From contig CAZKXI010000008.1 in the NCBI GenBank assembly GCA_964556755.1, positions 70,574-134,573 of the forward strand: 64,000 nucleotides of DNA, in the 5' to 3' direction. The translations under genes were made by a program, and so were the position numbers. The stretch's first letter is position 1; the number at the start of each line of letters is the position of its first letter. Below, piece after piece: positions 42,456 to 51,308 of this stretch. Origin of the DNA: UBA4085 sp964556755 (GTDB lineage: Bacteria; Acidobacteriota; Aminicenantia; Aminicenantales; UBA4085). Under the pieces are notes generated by a model. The model ran no database searches. It was not told the origin of the DNA and worked only from the letters and a program-made list of their open reading frames with translations.

Positions 42456-42728
42456 TTACCGAGCCCGCATGATCACGCCGGCGATCGCGAAGACCAGGGC
42501 TATCTGAATGGCCCCGATGCAGACGCGGTAGAGAGGTCCCGGCTTCCCGGTCTCCTTCACTGTTTGGTCCCTGTAGGCCTTCACGTACTTATAGAAATAG
42601 ATGCGGGCCAGGACAATTCTCGTCTTGTAGCCGTGGCGGTCGAGCCAGGCCATGATCATAATGAAGGTGGCGACGTGGACGATCGCCGCCGCCGCCCCAA
42701 GCCCGAGAAGGATCGACCTGATCGGCAT
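42456..42728 (-). CDS. Small two-helix membrane protein, unknown function
   Basis: 90 residues with two predicted transmembrane helices, LLGLGAAAAIVHVATFIMIM (about residues 7-26) and IGAIQIALVFAIAGVIM (about 71-87), joined by a basic hydrophilic loop (RHGYKTRIVLARIYFYKYVK). GGGAGGACAAGGA precedes the ATG. I do not recognise a family. It is transcribed in the same direction as the hydrolase/beta-lactamase gene, about 310 bases upstream of it. Confidence 0.68.
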   Translation of the reverse strand: MPIRSILLGLGAAAAIVHVATFIMIMAWLDRHGYKTRIVLARIYFYKYVKAYRDQTVKETGKPGPLYRVCIGAIQIALVFAIAGVIMRAR

Positions 42729-43178
42729 GTTCCTTGTCCTCCCTTGCGACCTTGGCGGCTTTAAAAGCCTGCGGCGGCCCGCACCATGGAGCCTCGGACA
42801 GAGCCCGCCCCGCGGATGAACTCGGCGGTCTCAGCCAGGCGCTACGGGTTGAGCCCATGCCCCTCGAGCGTCGAGTGAAGCCCGCCGACCAAGAGATGAT
42901 CCCTGGGGATGCGTTTCATGTAATCCGTCCCAGGAGGGAGACGGCCGACGCGCCCCTCCCCTCGGGTCCATGATACCTCCCGCTCACGGCGCTGTAAAGG
43001 CAGGCTGCCCCGGTGTGGGCGTCGAGATCCTCGGCGCCGGGCGGCGTTTATGGAAAAGCCCAGGCCGGGAAGGAAGACGTCATCCCGGTCCGTCATCGCT
43101 TCCGTTCTCCTTAATACGGAGCGCGGAGAAAGAAGCGTGCCGCCCAAAGGGCGCCCGGGATGAATCGTTCGCGGATGC
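42729..43178. other. 450-base stretch without a convincing gene
   Basis: Short frames exist on both strands (the longest, 42842-43147 on the minus strand, is 101 codons), but none has a ribosome site, domain or membrane pattern that supports it. No tRNA, terminator or strong promoter is visible. It may be decayed coding DNA; this is a guess from its length in an otherwise compact region. Confidence 0.5.
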
Positions 43179-45821
43179 CTAGTCTTTCTCGGGATAGAGA
43201 AGGGCGTTCAAGAGGAGCTTGTAGGTCCCGTGGCTCTGGGCCCGGCTCTGGCTGCGGACCCCGATGAGGATGAAGCGGCCGTCCTTGTACCTGGCGTCCA
43301 CGACGCACGCCCGGCGGGCCAGGTTCTCCCCGCCCAGCAGCCAGCCGGACAGAAGGAGGTCGTCTTCGGGATAGGTCGCCACGACCTTCCTGTCCCAATC
43401 GAACGGCGGTTGGGACGTGTCCAAGGCCAGGCTGTTGACGAACATGGCCGCGGCCTCCTTGGGCATGCCGTAGCCGATGGGTGTCTGGTTGTCGACCAGG
43501 ATGCGCAGGATGGATGTGGGGCAGAAGAACTTGGTCCGGTCGAGCCCCGAAAGCCCGTTGCGGGCCGGGGCGCCGAATTCGCTGATGGCCAGGTCGCAGG
43601 CCCCGTTAAGGGTCACCACCCGGCCGCCCTTCTCGACGAAGGCCCGCAGGGCGTCCACGCCTTCCTGGCCGATCCCGCCCTCGTACTCAGGCGGAGTGGT
43701 CGAGGTCGAAGGCCGGGTCGATCCGCCGGGCGCCCCGCCGGGGGCCCCTCCCGGCATCCCGCCGGGCATCCCGCCTCTCTGGCCCGACTTGATGGCCGAG
43801 GCGCTCTCGTCGGCGAAGACGATGACGTCGAAGTCGGCCCGCAGATCAGGCTTCTTCTCCTTGGTCCCCTTGAGGTCCTCGTTGTGCAGGGTCTTATAGG
43901 CGAGGCCCATGTCGTCGAGAAGATAGCGCGTCCAGCCTTCATCGGCGTTCCCGCGCCACGACTGGTAGAGGCCGATCCGGGGGAGCTTGAGGCCCGCCTT
44001 GACCAAGCCCTCCGTGTCGGGCAGGTCGAGGACGGCGGCATGATGCCTTTCCAAAAGGGCCGGCAGGGCCGCCTTGACTTCCGGGCTGTTGCGAACGATG
44101 AAGCTCCCGGCCGGCAGCTCAAGTCCCTTGAGGACGGACTTGGCCTTGGTCCGCCAGGCCTCGGCCTTGGCTTCCTTAAGAAGGGCAAAGGCCACGGAGT
44201 AGGAGGCGTTGACACGAGCGTCGAGGGCCAGGAAGGCCGCCTGGCCCTGGCCGGCCGATGCCTTGGGGTAGGGCACCGCGTCCAGCTTCTCCAGCTTGGC
44301 CTCGAACGGCTCCTCGATCTCGTCGCAGGCCACGCCCATCTGCAGCGGCAGGGTCCAACCGGCGTTGTCGTAGGGCGGCTGCGGCGGCCCGCCGGGATAC
44401 TGCCGGATGTCGGGATACTTCTGCTTCTCCAGAAGGGCCCAGGCGTAGGGCTTGTAGGGCTGGGCCATGAGGACGACGAAGGCGCCGGCCCGGTAGACGC
44501 GATCGCCGACCATGAAGTCGGCCTTGGCCCGGTGGACCTCCACCCCGCCGCGCATCAGCACGTCCAGCATCCGGAGCATCGTCGGGCCGTCGTGCTGCCT
44601 GGCCGGGATGACGTAGGCGTAGGGCTGGCCCTTCTCCGTCCGCTCGATGGCGTCCTTGGACATCCGCCAGAAGTTGAGGAGAAGCTCCTCCTTGTGGCGG
44701 GCGGCGGCTTTCAACAGGCCCTCGGCCATGATGATCTCGTAGTCGACGATGTCGCGCAGGCGCCACCAGCCGCCGGGCCAGGGATCGACGAAGTCCATCA
44801 TCTTCTCGGCGTAGGACTTGGGGATCTCGTTGGGCTCGATGTAGAGGGGGCTGGCCAGCCGGACCGAGGCAGCCTCGCTGAGGATGCCGATGACGTTGTG
44901 CAGCCAGGGCGTATCGTCGCCGGCCCCGATGTACCAGGCCGTGTAGCTGCGGCCGTTGACGATGCCGCTCTTGCCGGCCTGCTGCAGGTCGTAGGCCATC
45001 GAGGTCCCGAGCAAGTTTTGCGTCCGCCAGACCAGGGGGTGGATGTTGGGAAGCGGCGGATCCATCATCGGCGGGATGAACAGGCGGCCGCCGTTGGAGC
45101 CCTGCTGGTGCTGGTCCAGGTGGATCTGGGGCAGCCAGTCGCGGTAGAGGACCTGGCTGATGGCCCGCGTCTCGGCCAGGTTCTGCATGTACCAGTCGCG
45201 GTTGTTGTCGTGGCCGGCGTAGTAGTGATAGAGCCAGGGCATCGAGCCGGCCTCGTACTTAGTCCCGATGTGCTTCTTGTACCAGTCGACGACCATCTGG
45301 GTTCCGTCGGGGTTGGCGCTGGGGACGAGCAGCAGGACGACGTCCTCCAGGGCCTTGGCCGCCTCCCCGGTCGCCTTGCCGGAGACGAGGTTGTAGGCCA
45401 GCTCCAGGGCGGCCTGGGAGGCGCCGATCTCCGTCGAATGCTGGCTGCAGGAGACGAGCACGAGGGCTTTGCCCTCCCGGGCCAGGGCCTGCGCCTCGGC
45501 GGGCGTCGTCAGGCGCGGGTCGCGGAGCCTGCGGGCGATCTCCTTCCAGCGATCCAGCCGGGCCAGGTTGGCCTCGGTCGAGATGGCGGCCATGATCATG
45601 GGCCTCTTCAGCGTCGTCGTGCCGATGGTGAAGAGCTTGAGCCTCGGCGACTCCGCGTCGAGCCTCTCGAAGTAGGCCTTGATCTGGGCGTAGTCGGCCA
45701 GCTTGCGGTCGGCGCCGACCCGGAAGCCGAGGTGCTTGTCCGGCGGGGTCTGGGCGGCCGCGGACGCGGACAGGATGAGAACGGTCAGGACTAGGCCGAG
45801 TCTACGATGCTTGCGGGTCAT
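43179..45821 (-). CDS. Secreted M14-family zinc carboxypeptidase
   Basis: 880 residues from ATG 45821 with GGAGG upstream, signal peptide (RRLGLVLTVLILSASAAAQ). The peptidase M14 domain spans ~residues 25-330: SCSQHSTEIGASQ carries the zinc His and Glu, LVPSANPDGTQM and AGHDNNRDWY are family motifs, and DQHQQG holds the third histidine candidate. The C-terminal ~450 residues include a glutamine-amidotransferase-like region (FDVIVFADESASAI) and a Gly/Met/Pro-rich linker (GMPGGMPGGAPGGAPGG). It likely trims peptides outside the cell. Its own promoter precedes it. Confidence 0.9.
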   Translation of the reverse strand: MTRKHRRLGLVLTVLILSASAAAQTPPDKHLGFRVGADRKLADYAQIKAYFERLDAESPRLKLFTIGTTTLKRPMIMAAISTEANLARLDRWKEIARRLRDPRLTTPAEAQALAREGKALVLVSCSQHSTEIGASQAALELAYNLVSGKATGEAAKALEDVVLLLVPSANPDGTQMVVDWYKKHIGTKYEAGSMPWLYHYYAGHDNNRDWYMQNLAETRAISQVLYRDWLPQIHLDQHQQGSNGGRLFIPPMMDPPLPNIHPLVWRTQNLLGTSMAYDLQQAGKSGIVNGRSYTAWYIGAGDDTPWLHNVIGILSEAASVRLASPLYIEPNEIPKSYAEKMMDFVDPWPGGWWRLRDIVDYEIIMAEGLLKAAARHKEELLLNFWRMSKDAIERTEKGQPYAYVIPARQHDGPTMLRMLDVLMRGGVEVHRAKADFMVGDRVYRAGAFVVLMAQPYKPYAWALLEKQKYPDIRQYPGGPPQPPYDNAGWTLPLQMGVACDEIEEPFEAKLEKLDAVPYPKASAGQGQAAFLALDARVNASYSVAFALLKEAKAEAWRTKAKSVLKGLELPAGSFIVRNSPEVKAALPALLERHHAAVLDLPDTEGLVKAGLKLPRIGLYQSWRGNADEGWTRYLLDDMGLAYKTLHNEDLKGTKEKKPDLRADFDVIVFADESASAIKSGQRGGMPGGMPGGAPGGAPGGSTRPSTSTTPPEYEGGIGQEGVDALRAFVEKGGRVVTLNGACDLAISEFGAPARNGLSGLDRTKFFCPTSILRILVDNQTPIGYGMPKEAAAMFVNSLALDTSQPPFDWDRKVVATYPEDDLLLSGWLLGGENLARRACVVDARYKDGRFILIGVRSQSRAQSHGTYKLLLNALLYPEKD

Positions 45822-45854
45822 GGCGGCCTCCGGGGATTCGTCGTTGGTCACGGG

Positions 45855-45884
45855 ATTCTAACGACAGTGCAGGCGACAAGTCAA
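45855..45884 (-). promoter_or_regulatory. Promoter of the M14 carboxypeptidase gene
   Basis: Read on the minus strand: TTGACT (45884-45879), 18-base spacer, TAGAAT (45860-45855), about 34 bases before the start codon. Confidence 0.55.
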
Positions 45885-45961
45885 TTTGCCGGTTCCCCCG
45901 GGATGCCTTTGTCGCGCCGTTCCGGCGTCGCCGCGTGCCGGCTTTCTTCCCGATCATGCGG

Positions 45962-45990
45962 TTGAAAAGACCGGCCCGATTTCGGATAAT
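45962..45990 (+). promoter_or_regulatory. Promoter of the amidohydrolase gene
   Basis: TTGAAA (45962-45967), 17-base spacer, GATAAT (45985-45990), 43 bases before the ATG, with GGGGAGG as ribosome site in the leader. Confidence 0.55.
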
Positions 45991-46032
45991 GGGCTTCCCT
46001 TCGGCCGCCGTTTCTAGAATGGGGAGGCTGCG

Positions 46033-47013
46033 ATGAGCTATCATGCGGCGTATCATCAGAAGATTACGTCCCATTCCGAGACGAGGCCGGTTGTTCCCAT
46101 CATCGACGCTCATCTGCACTTCGTCGACTTCATCCAGGACAGCGACGGGATGTCCGGGCTCCTGGCCGCCATGGATGCCGGCCAGATCGCCAAGGCCGTC
46201 GTCTTCGGGCTTCCGCTCAAGAAGAAGTGGGAGGCCTTCGAGAAACACCCTCCCCATTACTACCTGGACGACAATTCCCGGTGCTATTATTTCCACCAAA
46301 CAGACGAGATCCTGGCCGAAGCCTACCTTCGCCTCCCGGCCCCGGCGCGGAAGCGGTTCGCCCCGCTCATTTGCGGGTTCAATCCGACGGACAAGTACGC
46401 CGTCCGGGACGTCGAGCGGATGCTGGCCAAGTATCCATTCTGGCGCGGAGTCGGCGAGATCCTCTGCCGGCATGACGATCTGACGAACATGACCAACGAA
46501 GAGACGGCCCGGGTCAACCATCCGGCCCTCTTCGACATCTACGAGCTCTGCGGCGCCCGGCGCCTCCCCGTCCTCGTTCATCAGAACAGCACCTCGGTGA
46601 CCATCCACGACGAGTACGAGCACCTCGACGAGCTCGAGGAGATCCTGGAGCGATTTCCGAGAACGACCATCGTCTGGGCCCACTGCGGCATCTCGCGCCG
46701 GGTCTTTCACAAGAAATACCACGAGATGGTGGGGTCCCTTCTCGATGAACACCCCCTCCTCCGCGTCGACATCTCCTGGGTGGTTTACGATGATGTGATC
46801 TGCAGCCTTCTCGAGCCCAAGAAGCACTGGCTGGAGACCATCGAACGCCATCCGGATCGCTTCTGCCTCGGCAGCGATCTCTGCGGCCACTTCGATCATC
46901 TCGGCCAGACCATGGCCCGCTATAACAGCTTGCTGCGCAGCCTCCCGCTCGGGGTTCGGCGGCGAATCGCCTCCGGAAACGCCGAAGAGATCTGGTTCGG
47001 GAAGCGGTCGTGA
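46033..47013 (+). CDS. Amidohydrolase-2 family metal-dependent hydrolase
   Basis: 326 residues of the amidohydrolase TIM-barrel type 2 (PF04909-like): IIDAHLHFVDF supplies the first HxH, then CGFNPTDKYAV, LPVLVHQNS, TTIVWAHCGIS and RFCLGSDLCGHFDHLG with the late catalytic Asp. Relatives include 2-pyrone-4,6-dicarboxylate hydrolases and ACMSD-like decarboxylases; the substrate cannot be named. No signal peptide, so it is cytosolic. Its stop codon overlaps the GTG of the next gene (GTGA), coupling it to a membrane protein. Confidence 0.85.
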   Translation: MSYHAAYHQKITSHSETRPVVPIIDAHLHFVDFIQDSDGMSGLLAAMDAGQIAKAVVFGLPLKKKWEAFEKHPPHYYLDDNSRCYYFHQTDEILAEAYLRLPAPARKRFAPLICGFNPTDKYAVRDVERMLAKYPFWRGVGEILCRHDDLTNMTNEETARVNHPALFDIYELCGARRLPVLVHQNSTSVTIHDEYEHLDELEEILERFPRTTIVWAHCGISRRVFHKKYHEMVGSLLDEHPLLRVDISWVVYDDVICSLLEPKKHWLETIERHPDRFCLGSDLCGHFDHLGQTMARYNSLLRSLPLGVRRRIASGNAEEIWFGKRS

Positions 47014-47756
47014 TCGCCTTCAGCTTCTTGGACCTCGCCCTTCTCGTGATCGTCAGCACCCAAGCGACCCTGCTCGCCTACATCCCCCACCCGAAATGGA
47101 AGGCGCTCGTCATGGTCCTGCCGATTCCTTTCACCCTGGCTTCGCTTGCCGTGGGTGCGCCGGTGAACACGACCCACGTCGCGGCCTTGAATCTCCTGCT
47201 GGCCTATACGCATGCCGTCCGCCTCCTCCACGCCCGGGCCGGCGTGCCTATCATCCCGGCGATCGTCCTGTCGGCGGCCGGCTATTGCGGCGCCGGCGCT
47301 CTGCTGCGGAAAGTCCTGCCTCTGACTCCCGCGGCGTTCTGGATCGCCTGCGGTCTCAGCTTGATCGTGGCGGCGGCGGCCCAGGCCCTCTTTCCCCGGC
47401 CCGAGGAGCCGAACCATCGGAGCCATCTTCCTCCCTGGCTCAAGTTTCCGATCATCGCCGGCGTGATCCTGATCCTGATCGTGATGAAGCGCTTCCTCCA
47501 GGGATTCATGACCATGTTCCCCATGGTCGGCGTCGTCGCCTCCTACGAATCGCGGACGAGCCTCGGCTCGGTGTGCCGGGCGATGCCGGATTTCATGTTG
47601 GCCATGATTCCGATGATGGCGGTCGTCCGCGTCGTTCAGCCGCGAATGGGGCTCGGCCCGGCCCTCGGAGTGGGTTGGTTGGCGTTCATCCCGATGCTCG
47701 CCCTTCTCATCCGGGACTTTGGGACGGCGAAAAGCCCGGGGCCCAGATCTTCTTGA
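47010..47756 (+). CDS. Integral membrane protein, unknown
   Basis: 248 residues with about six or seven hydrophobic segments (FLDLALLVIVSTQATLLAYI; VMVLPIPFTLASLAVGA; AAFWIACGLSLIVAAAAQALF; FPIIAGVILILIVMK; MLAMIPMMAVVRVV; LGVGWLAFIPMLALLI). No domain is recognised. The GTG start at 47010 overlaps the amidohydrolase stop, so the two products are made together; a transporter for the hydrolase substrate is one possibility, without direct support. It ends 19 bases before the convergent GH35 gene. Confidence 0.75.
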   Translation: MIAFSFLDLALLVIVSTQATLLAYIPHPKWKALVMVLPIPFTLASLAVGAPVNTTHVAALNLLLAYTHAVRLLHARAGVPIIPAIVLSAAGYCGAGALLRKVLPLTPAAFWIACGLSLIVAAAAQALFPRPEEPNHRSHLPPWLKFPIIAGVILILIVMKRFLQGFMTMFPMVGVVASYESRTSLGSVCRAMPDFMLAMIPMMAVVRVVQPRMGLGPALGVGWLAFIPMLALLIRDFGTAKSPGPRSS

Positions 47757-47775
47757 CCTCGTCCTGGCGCGGCCG

Positions 47776-49698
47776 TCAGTTCTCGAGAGCTTGCACGCCC
47801 CGGACGATCGAGGGGACGGCGGCATGGAGGTCGAAGACGACGATCTCGTTGCGGCCGGCCTTCAGGAAGGGGGCCGGGCAATAGAGCCGCTTCTGGGGGC
47901 CGATGTCCCAGTAGCGGCCCAAGTTGTGGCCGTTGACCCAGACCACGCCCTTGGACCAACCGCTCATGTCCAGATAGGTGTCGCCCAGCTCGTCAAGGTC
48001 GAAGGCGCCCCGGAAGAACATCCCGGGCCGGGCATCAAGGCCCTGCGGGCCCGGGGCGACCGGCTTGTACTTCAGTCCGGCCAGGAAAGCCGCGTCCAGG
48101 GGGAGCGGGAAGGCCTGCCAGTCCATCAAGGTCATGCCGTTGAGGGTCACCCGGTCGGTGATGCCCTTGCGATCGATCATATGCTGGCCGAAGTTGATCC
48201 GGCCCATGGCCTCGACCAGGATGTCGAGCGTTTTGGGGGCGGCTTCGGCCCTGGGGATTTCCAGGGTGTCTTCCTTCCCGGCCCGGCTCAGCGATCCAAG
48301 AAGCCGGCCATCGGCGTAGATATTGGCATAGTCGTGAAGCTCCCAGATCTTCAGCTTGCCGGCGTAGTGGCCGCGAAAGGCCGTCCGGTAGAGAATGAAG
48401 CCGTGACTTTGGCCCAAGAATTCCATGGGCTTGGGCTGCGGCAAAGAGACGGGGGCCGGCAGATGATCGAACAGCGAGGCGCTCTCGGTGAAGGCGATGG
48501 TGGCGATCTCGATGGCCGGCCCCGGCGCGGGCGGCTCGGGAATCGTGGTTCCCTCGGGCTGGTAGCGGGCCAGAAGGCTGCGGATGGCGTGATATTTCGG
48601 CGTCGGCCGGCCCATCTCGTCCAGCGGGGCGTCATAGTCGTAGCTGGTCACATCGGGCTGGTAGGCGTCGCCCATGTTAGCCCCGGCCCAGAAGCCCCAG
48701 TTCGTGCCGCCGTGGAAGACGTAGAGGTTGAATGATTTCCCTCGGGACAGAAGCCACTGCAGGTCCTTGAGGACGTCCTCGGTCTTGGCCTTGGCCCAGG
48801 GCTCGCCCCAGTGGGTCAGCCAGCCCGGATAGAGCTCGCTGCAGAAGATCGGGACATTGCGCCCGAGCTTCTCGGCCTCGGCGAACTCCCGCTCGCTGAC
48901 GGCCGGATCGAGGCCGATGGCGCAGCCCGGAAGGGAGCCGGCTTCGAGCATGTACGGGGTGGCCCCGTCGGCGGTGTAGAAGGGGATCTCGATGCGGTTC
49001 TTCTCCCAGAGGGCCTTGAGGGCCGCCATGTACTCCCCATCGTTGCCGTAGCTCCCGTACTCGTTCTCGATCTGGAGCATCAGGACCGGGCCGCCCTTAT
49101 GCACCTGGAGCGGCCGCAGGAGGGCGGCCAGCCTGGCGATGTAGCGGCCGCAGGCCTCCATGTAGCGCGGGTCAAGGCAGCGGATCTTGATGTCCGGCGT
49201 TCGCAGGAGCCAGGCCGGCAGCCCGCCGAAGTCCCATTCCGCGCAGGCGTAGGGTCCCGGCCGGACGACGACCCAGAGGCCGGCTTCGGCGGCCGTCCGG
49301 ATGAACGCAGCCAGGTCGTTGCGGCCGGTGAAGTCCCAGCGTCCCGGCTCGGGCTCGAGCAGGTTCCAAAACACGTAGGTGCAGACCGTGTTCAGACCCA
49401 TGGCCCGGGCTTTCAGCAGGCGGTCCCTCCAGTACTCGCGGGGGATACGCTGGAAGTGCATCTCGCCGGCCATCATCTGGAAGGGTCGGCCGTCCAGGAG
49501 GAATTCCGAGCCGCGGAAGCCGAAGAGATGGATCCTCTCGGGCATCCTGCCCTCCGCGCGGCGCTCGACGGCCAGGATTTGGGCGGGCCCGCCGGATTCG
49601 CCGAAAGGCGGAGGCGAGAAGCCTGCCACAGGTCCGGCGAGGAGTCCGGCCAGGACGGCTCCGAGCCCCAGCGCGAGAAGGCTTTTGGCTTGGTTCAT
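47776..49698 (-). CDS. Secreted GH35 beta-galactosidase
   Basis: 640 residues with a signal peptide (KSLLALGLGAVLAGLLAGPVAG). GH35 motifs in order: FLLDGRPFQMMAGEMHFQRI, GLNTVCTYVFWNLLEPEPG, GPYACAEWDFGGLPAWLL, the acid/base Glu213 in LQIENEYGSYG, the nucleophile Glu288 in FCSELYPGWLTHWGE, and FHGGTNWGFWAGAN. C-terminal jelly-roll domains follow (GVVWVNGHNLGRYWDIGPQ). It removes terminal beta-galactose from glycans outside the cytoplasm. AGGAGAC lies upstream of the ATG. It is one of three GH2/GH35-type enzymes in this window. Confidence 0.93.
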   Translation of the reverse strand: MNQAKSLLALGLGAVLAGLLAGPVAGFSPPPFGESGGPAQILAVERRAEGRMPERIHLFGFRGSEFLLDGRPFQMMAGEMHFQRIPREYWRDRLLKARAMGLNTVCTYVFWNLLEPEPGRWDFTGRNDLAAFIRTAAEAGLWVVVRPGPYACAEWDFGGLPAWLLRTPDIKIRCLDPRYMEACGRYIARLAALLRPLQVHKGGPVLMLQIENEYGSYGNDGEYMAALKALWEKNRIEIPFYTADGATPYMLEAGSLPGCAIGLDPAVSEREFAEAEKLGRNVPIFCSELYPGWLTHWGEPWAKAKTEDVLKDLQWLLSRGKSFNLYVFHGGTNWGFWAGANMGDAYQPDVTSYDYDAPLDEMGRPTPKYHAIRSLLARYQPEGTTIPEPPAPGPAIEIATIAFTESASLFDHLPAPVSLPQPKPMEFLGQSHGFILYRTAFRGHYAGKLKIWELHDYANIYADGRLLGSLSRAGKEDTLEIPRAEAAPKTLDILVEAMGRINFGQHMIDRKGITDRVTLNGMTLMDWQAFPLPLDAAFLAGLKYKPVAPGPQGLDARPGMFFRGAFDLDELGDTYLDMSGWSKGVVWVNGHNLGRYWDIGPQKRLYCPAPFLKAGRNEIVVFDLHAAVPSIVRGVQALEN

Positions 49699-49773
49699 CA
49701 GCGTCTCCTTGGGGGATCCTCCGGGAACGCCTCTGATATACCACAGGGCGGCCCCGACCGGAAGGCGGTCCGC

Positions 49774-49803
49774 TTGACGAAGAGCAAAGGCGGAGTCTAG
49801 ACT
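49774..49803 (+). promoter_or_regulatory. Possible promoter of the DUF4256 gene
   Basis: TTGACG (49774-49779), 18-base spacer, TAGACT (49798-49803), 79 bases before the GTG start. Confidence 0.4.
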
Positions 49804-49881
49804 CGAACGGTGCCAAGTCGGGCTTTCTGACGAGTCCGGCTAGGGGCCGGGAGTCGAAGTCCGGGGCGCGGGGAGGCATAA

Positions 49882-50427
49882 GTGATCGACAAGCAGCGGA
49901 ATAATCTTCTGGAGAGGCTTAGAAGCCGCTTCGAGGCGAATCCGGGCCGTCATCCGGGACTGGCATGGGAAAAGGCTCTCGCCAGGCTGGAGGCGCTTCC
50001 CGAGAAGCTCGCGTCGCTCCTGGAGATGGAGCGGACGGGCGGCGAGCCGGATGTTGTCGGCCGCGTCGACAAGACGGGCGAATGCGTCTTCATGGACTGC
50101 TCGGTCGAAAGCCCGATAGGGCGACGGAGCCTCTGCTACGACCGGGAAGGGCTGGACGATCGAAAGGCGTTCAAGCCGAAGACGTCCGCGGCCGAGATGT
50201 CGGGGACGATGGGCATCGAGCTTCTGACGGAGGAGCAATACCGCGAGCTGCAGAGCCTCGGCGAGTTCGACCTGAAGACGTCGAGCTGGCTGGAGACTCC
50301 CCCCGAGGTCCGGCGGCTCGGAGGCGCCCTCTTCGGCGACCGACGCTACGGCCGCGTGTTTGTCTACCACAACGGCGCCTCATCCTACTACGCCGCCAGG
50401 GGATTTCGGGGCGCGCTCCGAGTCTGA
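49882..50427 (+). CDS. DUF4256 protein
   Basis: 181 residues starting MIDKQRNNLLERLRSRFEANPGRH from a GTG with GGGAGG upstream (given in part: NNLLERLRSRFEANPGRH). The body contains MERTGGEPDVVG, FMDCSVESPIGRRSLCYDREGLDDRK and MGIELLTEEQYRELQ, which match the DUF4256 family. YHNGASSYYAARGFRGALRV closes the protein. The family is found in many bacteria and has no assigned function. It stands alone between two oppositely oriented genes. Confidence 0.88.
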   Translation: MIDKQRNNLLERLRSRFEANPGRHPGLAWEKALARLEALPEKLASLLEMERTGGEPDVVGRVDKTGECVFMDCSVESPIGRRSLCYDREGLDDRKAFKPKTSAAEMSGTMGIELLTEEQYRELQSLGEFDLKTSSWLETPPEVRRLGGALFGDRRYGRVFVYHNGASSYYAARGFRGALRV

Positions 50428-50499
50428 GGAGGAGAAACAGCCTTCCCCCTCGTCATCCAGGGGACGAGCTGTCGACAAGCGACGAAGATGTCGAGGAGC

Positions 50500-51189
50500 T
50501 CAATCCCGCGAATCGCGGATGACAAGCAGCCGGACGAGCTGGAGCACGGCCATGGCCGTGGAGGCGACATAGGTCATGGCCGCGGCCGAGAGGACCTTGC
50601 GGGCCCCGCCGACCTCGTCGGGCGACATGATGCCTCGATCCGTCAACAGGGCTACCGCCCGGCGCGAGGCGTTGAACTCGACCGGCAGGGTGATGACGCT
50701 GAAGAGCACGGCCAGCCCGAAGAGCAGGATGCCGATGTCCATGAGGACGCTGGGTCCCTGGCTGCTGAACAGGAACCCGATGAAGAATAGGGGAATGGCC
50801 AGGGTCGAGCCGATGTTGGCCACCGGGTAGAAGCCGTTGCGGAGCATCAGCGGGGCGTAGCGGTCATGGTGCTGCAGGGCGTGGCCGGCCTCGTGGGCGG
50901 CGATACCCAATGCGGCCAGGGAGCGGCCGTCATGGACGCCCTCGGACAGGCGCAGGACCCTTTCACGGGGGTCATAGTGGTCCGTCAGCCGGCCGGCCAC
51001 CCTCTCGATGGCCACGTCGCCGGCCCCGCCGTACTGCAGAAGCGACGCGGCCGCCTGCGCCGCGGTCAGGCCGGAGGCCGAGGCGACCTTGGCGTACCGG
51101 GCGTAGGTGCTCTTGACCTTGGCCTGAGCGAGGAAAGCCAAGATAAGCGCCGGAACGAGGATGATGAAAGTCCAATCTCCGAAGTACAT
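50500..51189 (-). CDS. YugP-type membrane zinc metallopeptidase
   Basis: 229 residues of the neutral zinc metallopeptidase family (DUF2227/YugP-like): N-terminal membrane helix (FIILVPALILAFLA), HYDPRERVLRLSEGV, the zinc site AAHEAGHALQHHD with His99, Glu100 and His103, then two further membrane helices (GSTLAIPLFFIGFLF; DIGILLFGLAVLFSVI), followed by the LPVEFNASRRAVALL segment typical of the family. The active site is probably at the membrane surface. Substrates are unknown. The start lies next to a divergent promoter for the outer-membrane protein gene. Confidence 0.92.
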   Translation of the reverse strand: MYFGDWTFIILVPALILAFLAQAKVKSTYARYAKVASASGLTAAQAAASLLQYGGAGDVAIERVAGRLTDHYDPRERVLRLSEGVHDGRSLAALGIAAHEAGHALQHHDRYAPLMLRNGFYPVANIGSTLAIPLFFIGFLFSSQGPSVLMDIGILLFGLAVLFSVITLPVEFNASRRAVALLTDRGIMSPDEVGGARKVLSAAAMTYVASTAMAVLQLVRLLVIRDSRD

Positions 51190-51255
51190 GGCGATCTCCT
51201 ATGATCGACTTTATAAGATAGGCGGGCCCGGACCGGCTGTCAAATGCCGAGTCGA

Positions 51256-51284
51256 TTGACATTGTCGGCCTCCGCCGCTACCAT
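51256..51284 (+). promoter_or_regulatory. Promoter of the outer-membrane TPR protein gene
   Basis: Perfect TTGACA (51256-51261), 17-base spacer, TACCAT (51279-51284), 25 bases before the ATG. Confidence 0.55.
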
Positions 51285-51308
51285 GAACGGCGAAGAAAGA
51301 GCCAGGGA

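Noticed and set aside
42323..42472. 49-codon plus-strand frame beginning MKVFYEVLSKTGAGG
   Set aside because: No ribosome site, no hydrophobic segment or known motif; short frames of this size are expected by chance.
43230..45794. 854-codon plus-strand frame opposite the M14 peptidase
   Set aside because: Same reason: antisense shadow without domains.
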